From Firmicutes bacterium UBA4795 (lineage in GTDB: Bacteria; Bacillota; Desulfotomaculia; Desulfotomaculales; Nap2-2B), in NCBI GenBank assembly GCA_002402825.1, contig DHGP01000033.1, positions 18,295-82,294 of the forward strand: a stretch of 64,000 nt of DNA. Direction: 5' to 3'. Each line of letters begins with the position of its first letter. Position 1 is the first letter of the stretch. Shown here piece by piece: positions 1 through 8,857 of the stretch. A program made the position numbers and the translations under genes. The notes under the pieces are model-generated. The model was not told the DNA's origin. It saw only the letters and a program-made list of their open reading frames with translations, and did not search any database.

Positions 1-491
1 TAAGCGTAGAAGCGGTAAGTCAGGAAGCCCCCGCTATAATTGCCGAAGCAGAAAAATTAGCATCTTTTCACCCTAATATTGTGGTAAAAATACCGGTAAA
101 TGCTGAAGGATTAAAAGCAGTTAAAGTTTTAAGCGAACGTAAAATTAAAACAAACGTTACCCTGGTTTTTTCGGTAAATCAGGCTTTACTGGCTGCTTTG
201 GCTGGAGCTACTTACGTCAGTCCCTTTGTTGGTCGTCTGGATGATGTAGGACAAGATGGAATGCAATTAGTGGCGGAAATTATAGAGATTTATCACAATT
301 ATTCCTTACTTACCCAGGTAATTGCTGCCAGTGTACGCCATCCTCTGCACGTAACTATTGCGGCTAAGGTAGGAGCAGATATTGCTACTGTTCCTTATAA
401 GGTGTTAACCCAGATGCTTAATCACCCGCTTACCACACTTGGTATTGAAAAGTTTTTAGCCGATTGGGCTAAAGTTTCCGTCATTTCATAA
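1..491 (+). CDS. fsa: Transaldolase-like fructose-6-phosphate aldolase (5' partial)
   Basis: This is the C-terminal part of a small transaldolase of the TalC/FSA type; the reading frame is open from base 3 and the N-terminus lies outside the window. The family makes or splits C3-C3/C4 sugar phosphates through a lysine Schiff base in the cytoplasm. The visible VVKIP stretch contains that lysine, followed by the conserved TNVTLVFS and YVSPFVGRLDD segments of the TIM barrel. The ATG-like start at base 81 is internal and should not be used. Family membership is clear; substrate preference (fructose-6-P aldolase or transaldolase) cannot be told from this fragment. Confidence 0.88.
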   Translation, partial: SVEAVSQEAPAIIAEAEKLASFHPNIVVKIPVNAEGLKAVKVLSERKIKTNVTLVFSVNQALLAALAGATYVSPFVGRLDDVGQDGMQLVAEIIEIYHNYSLLTQVIAASVRHPLHVTIAAKVGADIATVPYKVLTQMLNHPLTTLGIEKFLADWAKVSVIS

Positions 492-649
492 CGACTTATG
501 CCTTTCCATAAGGGTAAAAAATTAATTTATTTAAAAGCTTAATTTAGCCTTGCAAAAGTTATAATTTGCTATCAATACATATTATTTGCAGTCGTACTTT
601 AAAAATAAAAGCTTTTTTGATAACAAGAAAATTTAAGGGGGGATTATTC

Positions 650-1969
650 ATGGACTACACGGATTTAGAAAATAAGACCTTACAAGAATTGTACAGAATA
701 GCTAAAGGGTTAGAGCTTACAGGATATTCACGTTTACGGAAAAAAGAGTTAATTTTTGAAATCAAAAAAGCCATGACCGAAAAAAATGGTTTATTGTTGG
801 CCAAGGGAGTGTTGGAAATTCTTCCTGACGGTTACGGTTTTTTAAGACCCTTTCAATATTTGCCGAGTCAAGATGATATTTATGTATCGTCTTCCCAAAT
901 CCGGCGTTTTGATTTACGAACCGGTGATTTAGTGGCCGGTCAAGTACGTGGGCCTAAGGATAACGAGCGTTATTACGCTTTGCTGCGCGTTGAGCAGATT
1001 AACGGGGTAAATCCCGAAGAGGCGGTAGAACGTTTGCATTTTGACGGCTTAACCCCTTTATATCCTCAAAAACGGATAAAACTAGAAACATCTGCTGATC
1101 AAATTTCTACCCGCGTTATAGATCTTATTTCTCCTTTGGGTAAAGGGCAGCGCGCGTTAATTGTTGCTCCTCCCAAGGCCGGCAAGACCACTTTGCTTAA
1201 AGAAATAGCCAATAGTGTTACCAAAAACCACCCGGAAATAAATATTATTGTTTTGCTTATTGATGAACGTCCCGAAGAAGTTACCGATATTGAGCGTTCG
1301 GTAAAAGGAGAGGTAGTCAGTTCCACTTTTGACGAGCCGCCGGATAACCACGTAAAAGTAGCCGAAATGGTGTTAGAAAGGGCAAAGCGCCTGGTAGAAC
1401 ATAAACAAGATGTTATTATTCTCCTGGACAGCATTACCCGCTTGGCTCGCGCTCATAACCTGGTGATTCCTCCCAGCGGGCGAACCTTAAGCGGTGGAGT
1501 TGACCCGGCGGCTTTGCATAAACCAAAACGCTTTTTTGGGGCGGCCCGAAACATTGAAGAAGGAGGCAGTCTAACTATTTTAGCGACTGCTCTCATTGAA
1601 ACAGGTAGTCGAATGGATGACGTTATTTTTGAAGAATTTAAAGGAACAGGTAACATGGAATTAATTCTAGACCGTCGTTTGGCGGAAAGACGTATTTTTC
1701 CGGCCCTTGACGTGCAGCGGTCCGGGACGCGTAAAGAGGAATTGCTTTATAAAAAGGAAGAATTGGAGTGGGTTTGGAACTTTCGTAAAGCCACTAACAA
1801 TATTGCGCCGTGGGAGGCTATGGAACTGCTTATTACCCAAATGAAGAGAATTAAAACTAATGAAGAGATTATCCAACTGCTTAGAGCAACCCGCAAAACA
1901 AGTCCGGTTATTACTCCTGACCGCCCTCCGGATATTAAAAAAGATTTGTTAACCCCGGCCGGTCTGTAA
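650..1969 (+). CDS. rho: Transcription termination factor Rho
   Basis: Hexameric RNA-dependent ATPase that ends transcription at factor-dependent sites. The protein is 439 residues, close to the E. coli size. It has an N-terminal Rho domain, a cold-shock-like RNA-binding fold (about 50-120) and a RecA-type motor with Walker A APPKAGKT at about 173-180. LIDERPEEV and the Q-loop/R-loop region (GSLTILATALIETGSRMDD) follow. I chose the ATG at 650 because AAGGGGGG lies just upstream; a longer frame opens at 566 but adds unrelated residues. It heads a block with an M23 peptidase, rpmE, DUF1385, prfA and prmC that is typical of Clostridia. Confidence 0.97.
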   Translation: MDYTDLENKTLQELYRIAKGLELTGYSRLRKKELIFEIKKAMTEKNGLLLAKGVLEILPDGYGFLRPFQYLPSQDDIYVSSSQIRRFDLRTGDLVAGQVRGPKDNERYYALLRVEQINGVNPEEAVERLHFDGLTPLYPQKRIKLETSADQISTRVIDLISPLGKGQRALIVAPPKAGKTTLLKEIANSVTKNHPEINIIVLLIDERPEEVTDIERSVKGEVVSSTFDEPPDNHVKVAEMVLERAKRLVEHKQDVIILLDSITRLARAHNLVIPPSGRTLSGGVDPAALHKPKRFFGAARNIEEGGSLTILATALIETGSRMDDVIFEEFKGTGNMELILDRRLAERRIFPALDVQRSGTRKEELLYKKEELEWVWNFRKATNNIAPWEAMELLITQMKRIKTNEEIIQLLRATRKTSPVITPDRPPDIKKDLLTPAGL

Positions 1970-2020
1970 ATATTTTAACGTAAAAAGTAATAATAGCAGG
2001 AAGTAGTTGTTAAGTTAAAG

Positions 2021-2048
2021 TTAACAATAAGTATTAATCAGGTATAAT
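2021..2048 (+). promoter_or_regulatory. Probable sigma-A promoter for the M23 peptidase gene
   Basis: TTAACA at 2021-2026 and TATAAT at 2043-2048 are separated by 16 bases, upstream of the gene at 2112. The -10 is perfect and the -35 is moderate. The rho-peptidase gap is otherwise A/T-rich with a short inverted repeat (TTGTTAA...TTAACAA) just before it. Confidence 0.4.
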
Positions 2049-2111
2049 ATAGGCATAATAAGGTAAATATATAAATATATGTTATAAATACCTTGAAGTG
2101 AGGGAAGGTAA

Positions 2112-2984
2112 TTGCGTTACAAAATAATTTTTACCTTATTTTTATGCCTGGTTGGGATTATAGTAGGGCTTATATTTAAGATTCCGGTTCTTAAAGCCAC
2201 TTCTTTTGATTCAAAAGAACCATCCTTTCAGAAGTTTTATATTGTAAAGCCGGGAGATACCTTATTAAATATTGGCGAAAAATACAGGGTTAATGTATCT
2301 GCACTGGCCGCAGTAAACGAAATTTTGGATTACAATTTAATTGAAAGTGGGCAGGTACTTAATATTCCCGGCAAATTTATAACGCACCGCGTAGCGAAAA
2401 ATGAAAATTTAACGAAAATAGCTGCTTTTTACCGCGTAGATATAGACGAGCTAAAAATTAAAAACAAAATAACTAATGAAGACATAATTTTAACCGGGCA
2501 ACAGTTAATAATTCCCTTATTAGCTGGGAATGAAAATGAAAACGAACTGGATACCACTGATAGCGCTGGGAACACTAAGGCAAAAACTAATTCCAATTGG
2601 ACGATAGGTCAAATGTCCTGGCCGGTCATAGGTTGGATTAGTTCCCCTTTTGGTTTGCGTGATGGCCGTGTCCACGAGGGGTTAGATATTGCCACGGTTG
2701 AAGGTGAACCTGTTTATGCTGTACGGGCAGGGCAGGTAATTTTTGCCGGGCCGCGGGGTACTTATGGTCTAACGGTAATTATTGACCACGGTGCTGGTCT
2801 TACGACCTTGTATGCTCATGCTTCAAGTCTTTTGGTCCAGGAAAATGATTGGGTCAAAGAAGGTCAATTTATTGCCAGGGTTGGCAGCACTGGTCACTCT
2901 AATGGTCCCCACCTGCATTTTGAAGTTCGTTTGAATGAAATTCCTTATGACCCGCTGCATTTTTTAGCCCACATTTCGGCTTAA
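2112..2984 (+). CDS. LysM-containing M23 metallopeptidase
   Basis: Secreted or membrane-anchored murein hydrolase of 290 residues. An N-terminal hydrophobic segment (about 4-24) serves as signal or anchor. Two LysM repeats follow (YIVKPGDTLLNIGEKY... at about 45-87 and HRVAKNENLTKIAAFY... at about 93-135) and should bind peptidoglycan. A C-terminal M23 domain (about 170-285) shows the zinc motifs HEGLD and HLHFE. Enzymes of this class cut peptide cross-links or act as LytM-type activators; all ligands look intact, so an active enzyme is likely. Translation probably starts at TTG 2112 with GAGGGAAGG upstream. Confidence 0.92.
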   Translation: MRYKIIFTLFLCLVGIIVGLIFKIPVLKATSFDSKEPSFQKFYIVKPGDTLLNIGEKYRVNVSALAAVNEILDYNLIESGQVLNIPGKFITHRVAKNENLTKIAAFYRVDIDELKIKNKITNEDIILTGQQLIIPLLAGNENENELDTTDSAGNTKAKTNSNWTIGQMSWPVIGWISSPFGLRDGRVHEGLDIATVEGEPVYAVRAGQVIFAGPRGTYGLTVIIDHGAGLTTLYAHASSLLVQENDWVKEGQFIARVGSTGHSNGPHLHFEVRLNEIPYDPLHFLAHISA

Positions 2985-3008
2985 AAACATGAAAAATAGA
3001 CCGGTATA

Positions 3009-3037
3009 TTGTTTAAAAAGAGCTTTTATGTTATACT
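3009..3037 (+). promoter_or_regulatory. Probable promoter of rpmE
   Basis: TTGTTT at 3009-3014 and TATACT at 3032-3037 are 17 bases apart, about 30 bases upstream of the rpmE start. Confidence 0.45.
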
Positions 3038-3069
3038 TAACCTGATTTGAAATAAGAGAGGTGTTTTTT

Positions 3070-3273
3070 TTGAAAGAGGGAATCCACCCAAAATATCAAA
3101 AGGCAGTTGTTATCTGCGCCTGTGGGGAAACTTTTGAAACTGGTTCCACCAAAAAAGAATTAAAAGTAGAAGTTTGCTCCCGTTGTCATCCTTTTTTTAC
3201 CGGTTCTCAAGCCCGAATGGTAGATACACGGGGTCGGGCAGAAAAATTCCGGCGAAAATACGGCCTAAAATAG
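3070..3273 (+). CDS. rpmE: 50S ribosomal protein L31
   Basis: Ribosomal protein L31 of 67 residues. The start is TTG at 3070, preceded by AGAGAGGTG with good spacing; a frame-extended GTG at 3061 overlaps that ribosome site and is rejected. Four cysteines (about 16, 18, 36 and 39) mark the zinc-binding C+ form. In other bacteria this form can be replaced by a zinc-free paralogue under Zur control; no C- paralogue is seen in this window. Confidence 0.96.
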   Translation: MKEGIHPKYQKAVVICACGETFETGSTKKELKVEVCSRCHPFFTGSQARMVDTRGRAEKFRRKYGLK

Positions 3274-3283
3274 GTTATTGCAG

Positions 3284-4153
3284 ATGTATAGTTTTCAATA
3301 TGGCGGCCAAGCTGTTATTGAGGGCGTAATGATGCGGGGCCCGGCTTTATGTTCCGTGGCTGTTCGTCGTCCGGACAGAACAATTGTTTTAAGAAAAAGT
3401 CCGGTTGGTTCTTTAACTAACAAATATCCGTGGTTAAAATGGCCATTTTTACGGGGGATAGTGGTTTTAATTGAATCTTTAATTATGGGTATTGAAGCAT
3501 TGACTTATTCGGCCAGTCAAGCCATGGAAGAAGAAGAGGGGGAAATAGGTAGTTTTGCCCTTGCCCTAACCGTCCTGGTTGCCCTGGCTTTAGCTATTTT
3601 TCTTTTTATTGTTTTACCCACCGGGTTAACTCATTATATAGTCAATCAAGAATGGAGCAGTTTGGTCCAAAATCTAGCGGAAGGAATTATTCGTCTGGTT
3701 GTTTTTTTAGGGTACGTGGTAATTATCAGCCGGATGCCGGATATAAAGCGCGTTTTTCAGTACCACGGGGCAGAACACAAAGTTATTAACGCTTTTGAAG
3801 CCAGTGGGGAGCTTGTTGTTTCTAACGTAAAACAATATTCTACTTTTCACCCGCGTTGCGGAACGAGTTTTCTTTTAATATTTTTGGTCATCAGTATTTT
3901 TTTATTTTCCCTGCTTGGGCAGCAAGTATTATGGTGGCGGGTAATTTCCCGGATTTTACTTTTACCAGTGTTAGCCGGTGTTTCTTACGAATTACTAAAA
4001 TTTACCGCCAAATACCCTGATTTTTTCTTATGCCGGATAATAATGGCTCCGGGCCGCTGGTTACAAGGTTTAACCACTAACGAGCCTGACGAGGCTCAAA
4101 TAGAAGTAGCCATATCGGCGCTTCAGGCAGTAGTAGGTGAGGTTTATGTTTGA
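3284..4153 (+). CDS. DUF1385 integral membrane protein (YqhQ-like)
   Basis: Membrane protein of unknown function. It has the family's N-terminal GGQAVIEGVMMRGP motif, several membrane segments (about 95-120, 135-165 and 205-245) and a conserved AEHKVINAFE loop containing a histidine. The ATG at 3284 fits the weak AGG upstream better than TTG 3278. It lies between rpmE and prfA, as in many Clostridia, and its end overlaps prfA by 8 bases, which suggests translational coupling. The family assignment is firm; the role is unknown. Confidence 0.92.
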   Translation: MYSFQYGGQAVIEGVMMRGPALCSVAVRRPDRTIVLRKSPVGSLTNKYPWLKWPFLRGIVVLIESLIMGIEALTYSASQAMEEEEGEIGSFALALTVLVALALAIFLFIVLPTGLTHYIVNQEWSSLVQNLAEGIIRLVVFLGYVVIISRMPDIKRVFQYHGAEHKVINAFEASGELVVSNVKQYSTFHPRCGTSFLLIFLVISIFLFSLLGQQVLWWRVISRILLLPVLAGVSYELLKFTAKYPDFFLCRIIMAPGRWLQGLTTNEPDEAQIEVAISALQAVVGEVYV

Positions 4154-5213
4154 TAAACTAGAAAGTATTGAAAAACGTTATGATGAGCTGACTAATTTAA
4201 TTGCCAACCCGGAAATTATTAATAACCACTATACCCAATGGCAGCAGTATACTAAGGTGCACGCAGAGTTAAGCGAAATAGTGGCTGTTTACCGGGAGCT
4301 TAAAAAAATAGAGCAGGATTTAAAAGAAGCTGTGGAATTACTCAGTACACCTATAGAGCCGGACTTTAAAGAAATGTTGAATCTTGAATTAAAAGAACTG
4401 GAAGAGAAGAAGAAAAAAATAACCCGGCAGTTGCAGCTTATGCTGTTGCCGCGGGATCCTTATGATGAAAAAAATGTAATTGTGGAAATCAGGGCCGGCA
4501 CAGGTGGTGAAGAAGCCGCCTTATTTGCGGCTGAACTTTTTCGAATGTATACTCGCTATGCGGAACGCCAAGGCTGGAAAATTGATTTGATGAATACCAA
4601 TTCTTCTGATTTAAATGGTTTTAGAGAGGTAATTTTTCTTATTGAGGGTCAAGGGGCTTACAGCCGGTTGAAGTATGAAAGCGGTGTTCACCGGGTTCAG
4701 CGGATACCCGTTACTGAATCAAGCGGGCGGATTCACACTTCAGCGGCAACGGTAGCTGTGCTCCCTGAAGCAGAAGAAGTGGATGTAAACATTAACCCCA
4801 ATGACCTACGGATTGACTTATTTTGTTCCTCCGGTCCCGGCGGACAATCGGTAAATACTACCCAGTCGGCTGTACGAATTACCCATTTACCCACGAATAT
4901 TGTAGTTACCTGCCAGGATGAAAAAAGCCAGCATAAAAATAAAGATAAGGCTATGCGGGTTTTACGCGCCCGTCTTTTAGCCTTAGCCCAGGAAGAACAA
5001 AAAGAAAAAATTGCTCATACCCGCAAGACCCAGGTGGGCAGCGGCGACCGCAGTGAACGTATCCGGACTTACAATTTTCCGCAAAGCCGGGTTACTGATC
5101 ACCGGATTAATTTAACCCTTTACCGTTTACCCGAGGTGCTTATGGGGGACCTTGATGAAGTTATTAATTCCTTAATATACTTTTTTCAAACTCAGCAATT
5201 ACAGCAAATTTAA
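4146..5213 (+). CDS. prfA: Peptide chain release factor 1
   Basis: Class I release factor that reads UAA and UAG and hydrolyses peptidyl-tRNA. It has 355 residues with the catalytic GGQ in SSGPGGQSVNTTQS and the anticodon-like tripeptide PVT in RIPVTES (RF1 type, not the SPF of RF2). The ATG at 4146 gives the usual N-terminus MFDKLESI and has AGGTGAGG upstream; the GTG at 4137 is inside that site. The prmC gene that methylates its GGQ glutamine follows 18 bases later. Confidence 0.97.
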   Translation: MFDKLESIEKRYDELTNLIANPEIINNHYTQWQQYTKVHAELSEIVAVYRELKKIEQDLKEAVELLSTPIEPDFKEMLNLELKELEEKKKKITRQLQLMLLPRDPYDEKNVIVEIRAGTGGEEAALFAAELFRMYTRYAERQGWKIDLMNTNSSDLNGFREVIFLIEGQGAYSRLKYESGVHRVQRIPVTESSGRIHTSAATVAVLPEAEEVDVNINPNDLRIDLFCSSGPGGQSVNTTQSAVRITHLPTNIVVTCQDEKSQHKNKDKAMRVLRARLLALAQEEQKEKIAHTRKTQVGSGDRSERIRTYNFPQSRVTDHRINLTLYRLPEVLMGDLDEVINSLIYFFQTQQLQQI

Positions 5214-5231
5214 TTAAAAGGCTACTATTAA

Positions 5232-6173
5232 ATGCTTACCATAAATAAGGCTTTGCTTTGGGCTAAGAATTATTTAAAAAAGAGCGGTTTGGAGAATGCG
5301 GCCCTGGAGGCGGAGGTTTTGCTGGCTTTTTGTACCAAACTTGACCGGGTTGCCTTGTATCGCCAAAATGAGCGTTTATTAAACCTTGAAGAAGAAGAAA
5401 ATTTCCGGCAAATGGTTAAACGGCGGGGGCAAAGGGAGCCAGTAGCTTATTTAACCGGGCACAAAGAATTTATGAGTCTGGATTTTTTAGTCAACCCGGC
5501 GGTTCTTATTCCCCGCCCTGAAACCGAGTTGTTGGTAGAAAAGGCGCTGGAAATATTAAACGCCAAGGCGCTCGGAGTAGGACAGGCTTCCAGCCTGTTC
5601 GAAGCAGGAAGGCAAAATTCAAAGAGCCAAACTCCAAAAGATAAAATATTAATTGTAGATGTAGGTACAGGCTCCTGCGCTATTGCGGTCAGTATAGCCA
5701 AACATATAAAATATCTTAACAAGGTCTGTATCTACGCTACTGAAATAAGTCCTGCTGCTTTAGAGGTGGCGCGCTTAAATGCTGAACGGCACGGGGTAGC
5801 AGAACGTATAACCTTTTGGCAAGGGGACTTACTTGAACCCTTAAAAAATCAAGGTTGTGAGGGGCAAGTAAGCCTAATTACCGCTAACTTGCCTTATATT
5901 CCAACGCGTGAGATAGCTTGCCTTGAACCCGATGTCCGGTTGTATGAGCCTCGTCTGGCTCTTAACGGGGGCAAAGATGGCCTGGACTTTTACCGTCGCT
6001 TAATTTCTCAAGGGCGTGAATTTTTGAAACCGGGCGGCTATTTATTAATGGAAATTAACCCGGCCGCAATAAATCAAATATTCGGGCTGTTAAATGCAGC
6101 AGGCTGGAAGTTTAACGTTTTTCTTGACCTGAACGGAAAAGAAAGGCTTATTGTGGCCGGCCTAGCAGTTTAG
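5232..6173 (+). CDS. prmC: Release factor glutamine methyltransferase
   Basis: SAM-dependent methyltransferase that N5-methylates the glutamine in the GGQ motif of release factors. It has 313 residues: a helical N-domain (about 1-95) and a Rossmann fold with VDVGTGSCAIA (motif I). The catalytic tetrapeptide is NLPY in TANLPYIPT, where the family usually has NPPY. Between residues ~115 and ~135 there is a non-conserved insert encoded by a dispersed palindromic repeat (about 5575-5612) that keeps the frame. The 3' end overlaps convergent znuB by 26 bases. Confidence 0.94.
   Translation: MLTINKALLWAKNYLKKSGLENAALEAEVLLAFCTKLDRVALYRQNERLLNLEEEENFRQMVKRRGQREPVAYLTGHKEFMSLDFLVNPAVLIPRPETELLVEKALEILNAKALGVGQASSLFEAGRQNSKSQTPKDKILIVDVGTGSCAIAVSIAKHIKYLNKVCIYATEISPAALEVARLNAERHGVAERITFWQGDLLEPLKNQGCEGQVSLITANLPYIPTREIACLEPDVRLYEPRLALNGGKDGLDFYRRLISQGREFLKPGGYLLMEINPAAINQIFGLLNAAGWKFNVFLDLNGKERLIVAGLAV
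5575..5612 (+). repeat. Palindromic repeat (family A) inside prmC
   Basis: Contains the core ACAGGCTTCCAGCCTGT at 5582-5598, arms ACAGGCT/AGCCTGT around TCC, the same core as at 9592, 38459 and 43321. Here it lies in frame in a coding sequence and encodes a GQASSLF-like insert just before motif I of PrmC. Confidence 0.8.
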
Positions 6174-6963
6174 CCCGCATTAAAAGAACAAATAAAAGCA
6201 TTAAAACGGAAAAAAATACAATAGTCCCCCCGGGGGCTAGGTTTAAATAAATGGCCAGAATTAACCCGCCTATCACTGCTAAAAGGCTAAACAAAACGGC
6301 AAAGATCAGGGAATGATAAAAACCCTTTTTTAACTGCAGGCTGGTAGCTACAGGAATAACCATTAGCGAAGAGGTCAGCAGCATACCCACAATTCTAATG
6401 GTGGCCGCAATGGTACAGGCGGTAAGAAGAATAAGAATCAGGTTAATCAGGGTAACTGGAACACCGGCAAGACGGGCGGCTTCTTCTTCAAAAGTAACAA
6501 AAAAAAGTTCCTTCCGTAAAAATACTACGGTGGCGACAATTATTATTCCTAAAATACCAATGGTAAAAAGATCATGTTCATTAACGGTAAGAATGCTGCC
6601 AAAAAGATAGGTAAAAATACTGGTATTAAATGAGCGGCCCGCGCTTAATAAAATAACCGCCAGGCTCATACCGGAAGATAAAACAACGGCGATGGCTAAT
6701 TCGGCGTATTGCTGGTAAGTGTTTCTTAATCTTTCAATAATTAAACCGGCCAGAAGCATTAAGATTAACGCTCCGTAAACGGGATAAATGCCTAAAAGCA
6801 TTCCCGCCGCAACCCCGGCTAAGGAAACGTGGGACAGGGCGTCCCCAATCATCGAAAGGCGTTTTAAAACAATAAATAAGCCAATAAGCGGACAAATAAT
6901 CCCAATAATTAAACCGGCCATAAAAGCATGTCTAATAAAGTCATACTGAAATATTTCAAGCAT
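6148..6963 (-). CDS. znuB: Zinc/manganese ABC transporter permease (ABC-3 family)
   Basis: Membrane permease of a metal-uptake ABC transporter, 271 residues with about eight predicted membrane segments and the family's GDALSHVSLAGVA coupling loop. It is the last gene of the zur-znuA-znuC-znuB operon and overlaps znuC by 8 bases (6956-6963). Zinc is inferred from the adjacent Fur-family regulator and ZnuA-like binding protein; manganese cannot be excluded by sequence alone. Confidence 0.94.
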   Translation of the reverse strand: MLEIFQYDFIRHAFMAGLIIGIICPLIGLFIVLKRLSMIGDALSHVSLAGVAAGMLLGIYPVYGALILMLLAGLIIERLRNTYQQYAELAIAVVLSSGMSLAVILLSAGRSFNTSIFTYLFGSILTVNEHDLFTIGILGIIIVATVVFLRKELFFVTFEEEAARLAGVPVTLINLILILLTACTIAATIRIVGMLLTSSLMVIPVATSLQLKKGFYHSLIFAVLFSLLAVIGGLILAIYLNLAPGGTIVFFSVLMLLFVLLMRAKLLGRPQ

Positions 6964-7744
6964 TAAAAGAACGTCCCTTGCAGTTAACCTGGTGGCAGTG
7001 AATTAAGGTTTGCATTCCCTGGCCGTAAACTTTAGCCAGGTTATCTGGCGAGGAAAGAAAATCAAACGGCTGGTCAAAAACAAAAATTTGAGTGTCGTTT
7101 AAACAAGCCAGCCTTTTAACCCGGGCCGTAACTACCCCCACGTCATGAGAAATTAAGATAATGGTAATATGCCACTGCTTGTTTAGCTGGTCAAGCAGTT
7201 CATATAAGCCTTCCTGGCCTTTTAAATCCACCCCTACGGTTGGTTCGTCAAGGAGAAAAAGCGCGGGTTCGTTTACCAGGGCGCGAGCAATAAAGACCTT
7301 TTGCACCTCACCCCCCGAAAGGTTCCCAATTAAGCATTTACGTTTGTTTATAAGACCAACCGTTTCCAGGGCTGATTGTACTTTGGACCAGTGAGTTTTT
7401 TTTGGTGCACGAAAAGGGCCTACCTGACGGTATAAATTGGCCGCCACTACTTCTTCTACCGTAGCCGGAAAACCAATATTGACGGAGGCCGCCCGTTGGG
7501 CCAAGTAACCAATTTTATCCCACCTTTTAAATACTGTAATATCCTGGTCAAACAAGCGGATTTGCCCGCGCCAGGGCTTTAAAATACCCAGGATTAGCTT
7601 TATAAAAGTGGTCTTGGCTGAACCATTAGGACCAATAAGACCCAAAAAATCCCCGGCGTTAACCCTTAAATTAATATTATTTAAAATGGGCTTGGCGTTA
7701 TAACCAAAAGATAGGTCTTGGACCTTAATTACCGTTGCACTCAT
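6956..7744 (-). CDS. znuC: Zinc ABC transporter ATP-binding protein
   Basis: ATPase subunit of 262 residues. It shows Walker A GPNGSAKTT (an alanine in place of the usual second-to-last glycine), signature LSGGEVQKVFIARAL and Walker B ALFLLDEPTVGVD, followed by the H-loop in ILISHDVG. It is coupled to znuB downstream, and znuA ends 1 base upstream. The variant P-loop keeps the lysine and threonine, so activity is expected. A C-terminal HCHQVNC stretch could bind metal, but that is speculative. Confidence 0.94.
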   Translation of the reverse strand: MSATVIKVQDLSFGYNAKPILNNINLRVNAGDFLGLIGPNGSAKTTFIKLILGILKPWRGQIRLFDQDITVFKRWDKIGYLAQRAASVNIGFPATVEEVVAANLYRQVGPFRAPKKTHWSKVQSALETVGLINKRKCLIGNLSGGEVQKVFIARALVNEPALFLLDEPTVGVDLKGQEGLYELLDQLNKQWHITIILISHDVGVVTARVKRLACLNDTQIFVFDQPFDFLSSPDNLAKVYGQGMQTLIHCHQVNCKGRSFNA

Positions 7745-7745
7745 T

Positions 7746-8837
7746 TTAAGCCTCCAAGGCTAATTTAAGATTTTCCAGGTTTTGTTTCATTACTTTTAAG
7801 TAGTTTTTGCCAGTTTTTGTGTCTTTAGCAGTTAGCCCGTGTACCGCATTTAAGGTTAGAGTTTGCACTTTTGCTTCCTGGGCCAGGGTTTGGGCTACTT
7901 TGGGGCTGTAAGCTTCTTCAAAAAAAATATACTTTATTTGCCGCTGCCGGACAAAGTCCACCAATTTTTGCATTTCTCCTGGGGAAGGTTCCCCCTCCGT
8001 GCAAAATCCTAAAACGGCCACCTGCTTTAAGTGGTAGCGATCAGCCAGGTAAGCAAAGGCCGGGTCAACCACCACAAACTCTTTATGCCCGGCATTCTTA
8101 ACCATAGCTTTAAATTGTCCATCTAATTCATCCAGGGCGGCTGCCAGGTGCTGATAATTCGAGGTAAAAATTACCTTATTTTTCGGGCTGATTTTAACCA
8201 GGGCCTCTTTAATGTTTGCCGCTTGTTGTTTCGCCCGCACCGGGTCTAGCCAAATATGAGGATCGTATAGACCATGTTCATGCTCTTCTTCAGATTTATC
8301 TTCAAGGGTCATTGCCTTCTGTTCATAGCCCGTTTCCTGCGCCTCCTTTTTAGTCTTCTTTTCTTCAGCGGCCCATTTTAATAAATTAATGCCGCGGGAT
8401 GCGTCAACCAAAAAACAGTTTGAATTTGCTTCTTTTAAGGTGGCGGATACTTTATCCAGCCACGGCTCCATACCGGCGCCGTTATAAATAAAAAGGTCGG
8501 CTTTTTGTAACTCCATTAAGTCTTTAGCCGTAGGCTCCCAATCGTGCGGTTCAGCATTAGAGGGAACCAGTTGCCGGACATTTATTTTATTGCCGCCAAT
8601 TTGGTGGGTAAAATCGTACAAAGGGTAAATACTGGTATATACAATAGGCTTAGCAGGCGTGTTTGTTTCGGTTAAAGCGGGGCTGACTCCGGGTTGCCTA
8701 CAGCCCATACAAACAGTCAGAAAAAATAGCCCGGTCAGACAAGATAAAAAAACGGACCAAAAACTTTTTTTCTTTAACATCCTGAACATTCTTTTCTGCC
8801 ATTCAACTCCCTTTTCTTGTTTCCTTTTATTATTCAT
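7746..8837 (-). CDS. znuA: Zinc-binding lipoprotein of ABC transporter (ZnuA-like)
   Basis: Extracytoplasmic metal-binding protein of 363 residues as read from ATG 8837. The N-terminus has a basic, then hydrophobic segment ending in a lipobox-like MGC (Cys46). Ligand candidates are His98 (EPHDW) and His194 (DPHIW); the third conserved histidine of the family appears replaced by Asp258 (VVVDPAFAYLA). A short acidic/His loop (EEEHEHGL) precedes DPHIW, as in zinc-type proteins. The true start may lie at a later ATG, since the first has no close ribosome site. Zinc is the likely substrate from context. Confidence 0.9.
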   Translation of the reverse strand: MNNKRKQEKGVEWQKRMFRMLKKKSFWSVFLSCLTGLFFLTVCMGCRQPGVSPALTETNTPAKPIVYTSIYPLYDFTHQIGGNKINVRQLVPSNAEPHDWEPTAKDLMELQKADLFIYNGAGMEPWLDKVSATLKEANSNCFLVDASRGINLLKWAAEEKKTKKEAQETGYEQKAMTLEDKSEEEHEHGLYDPHIWLDPVRAKQQAANIKEALVKISPKNKVIFTSNYQHLAAALDELDGQFKAMVKNAGHKEFVVVDPAFAYLADRYHLKQVAVLGFCTEGEPSPGEMQKLVDFVRQRQIKYIFFEEAYSPKVAQTLAQEAKVQTLTLNAVHGLTAKDTKTGKNYLKVMKQNLENLKLALEA

Positions 8838-8857
8838 GGCGGTTATTCAAAAGTTCC

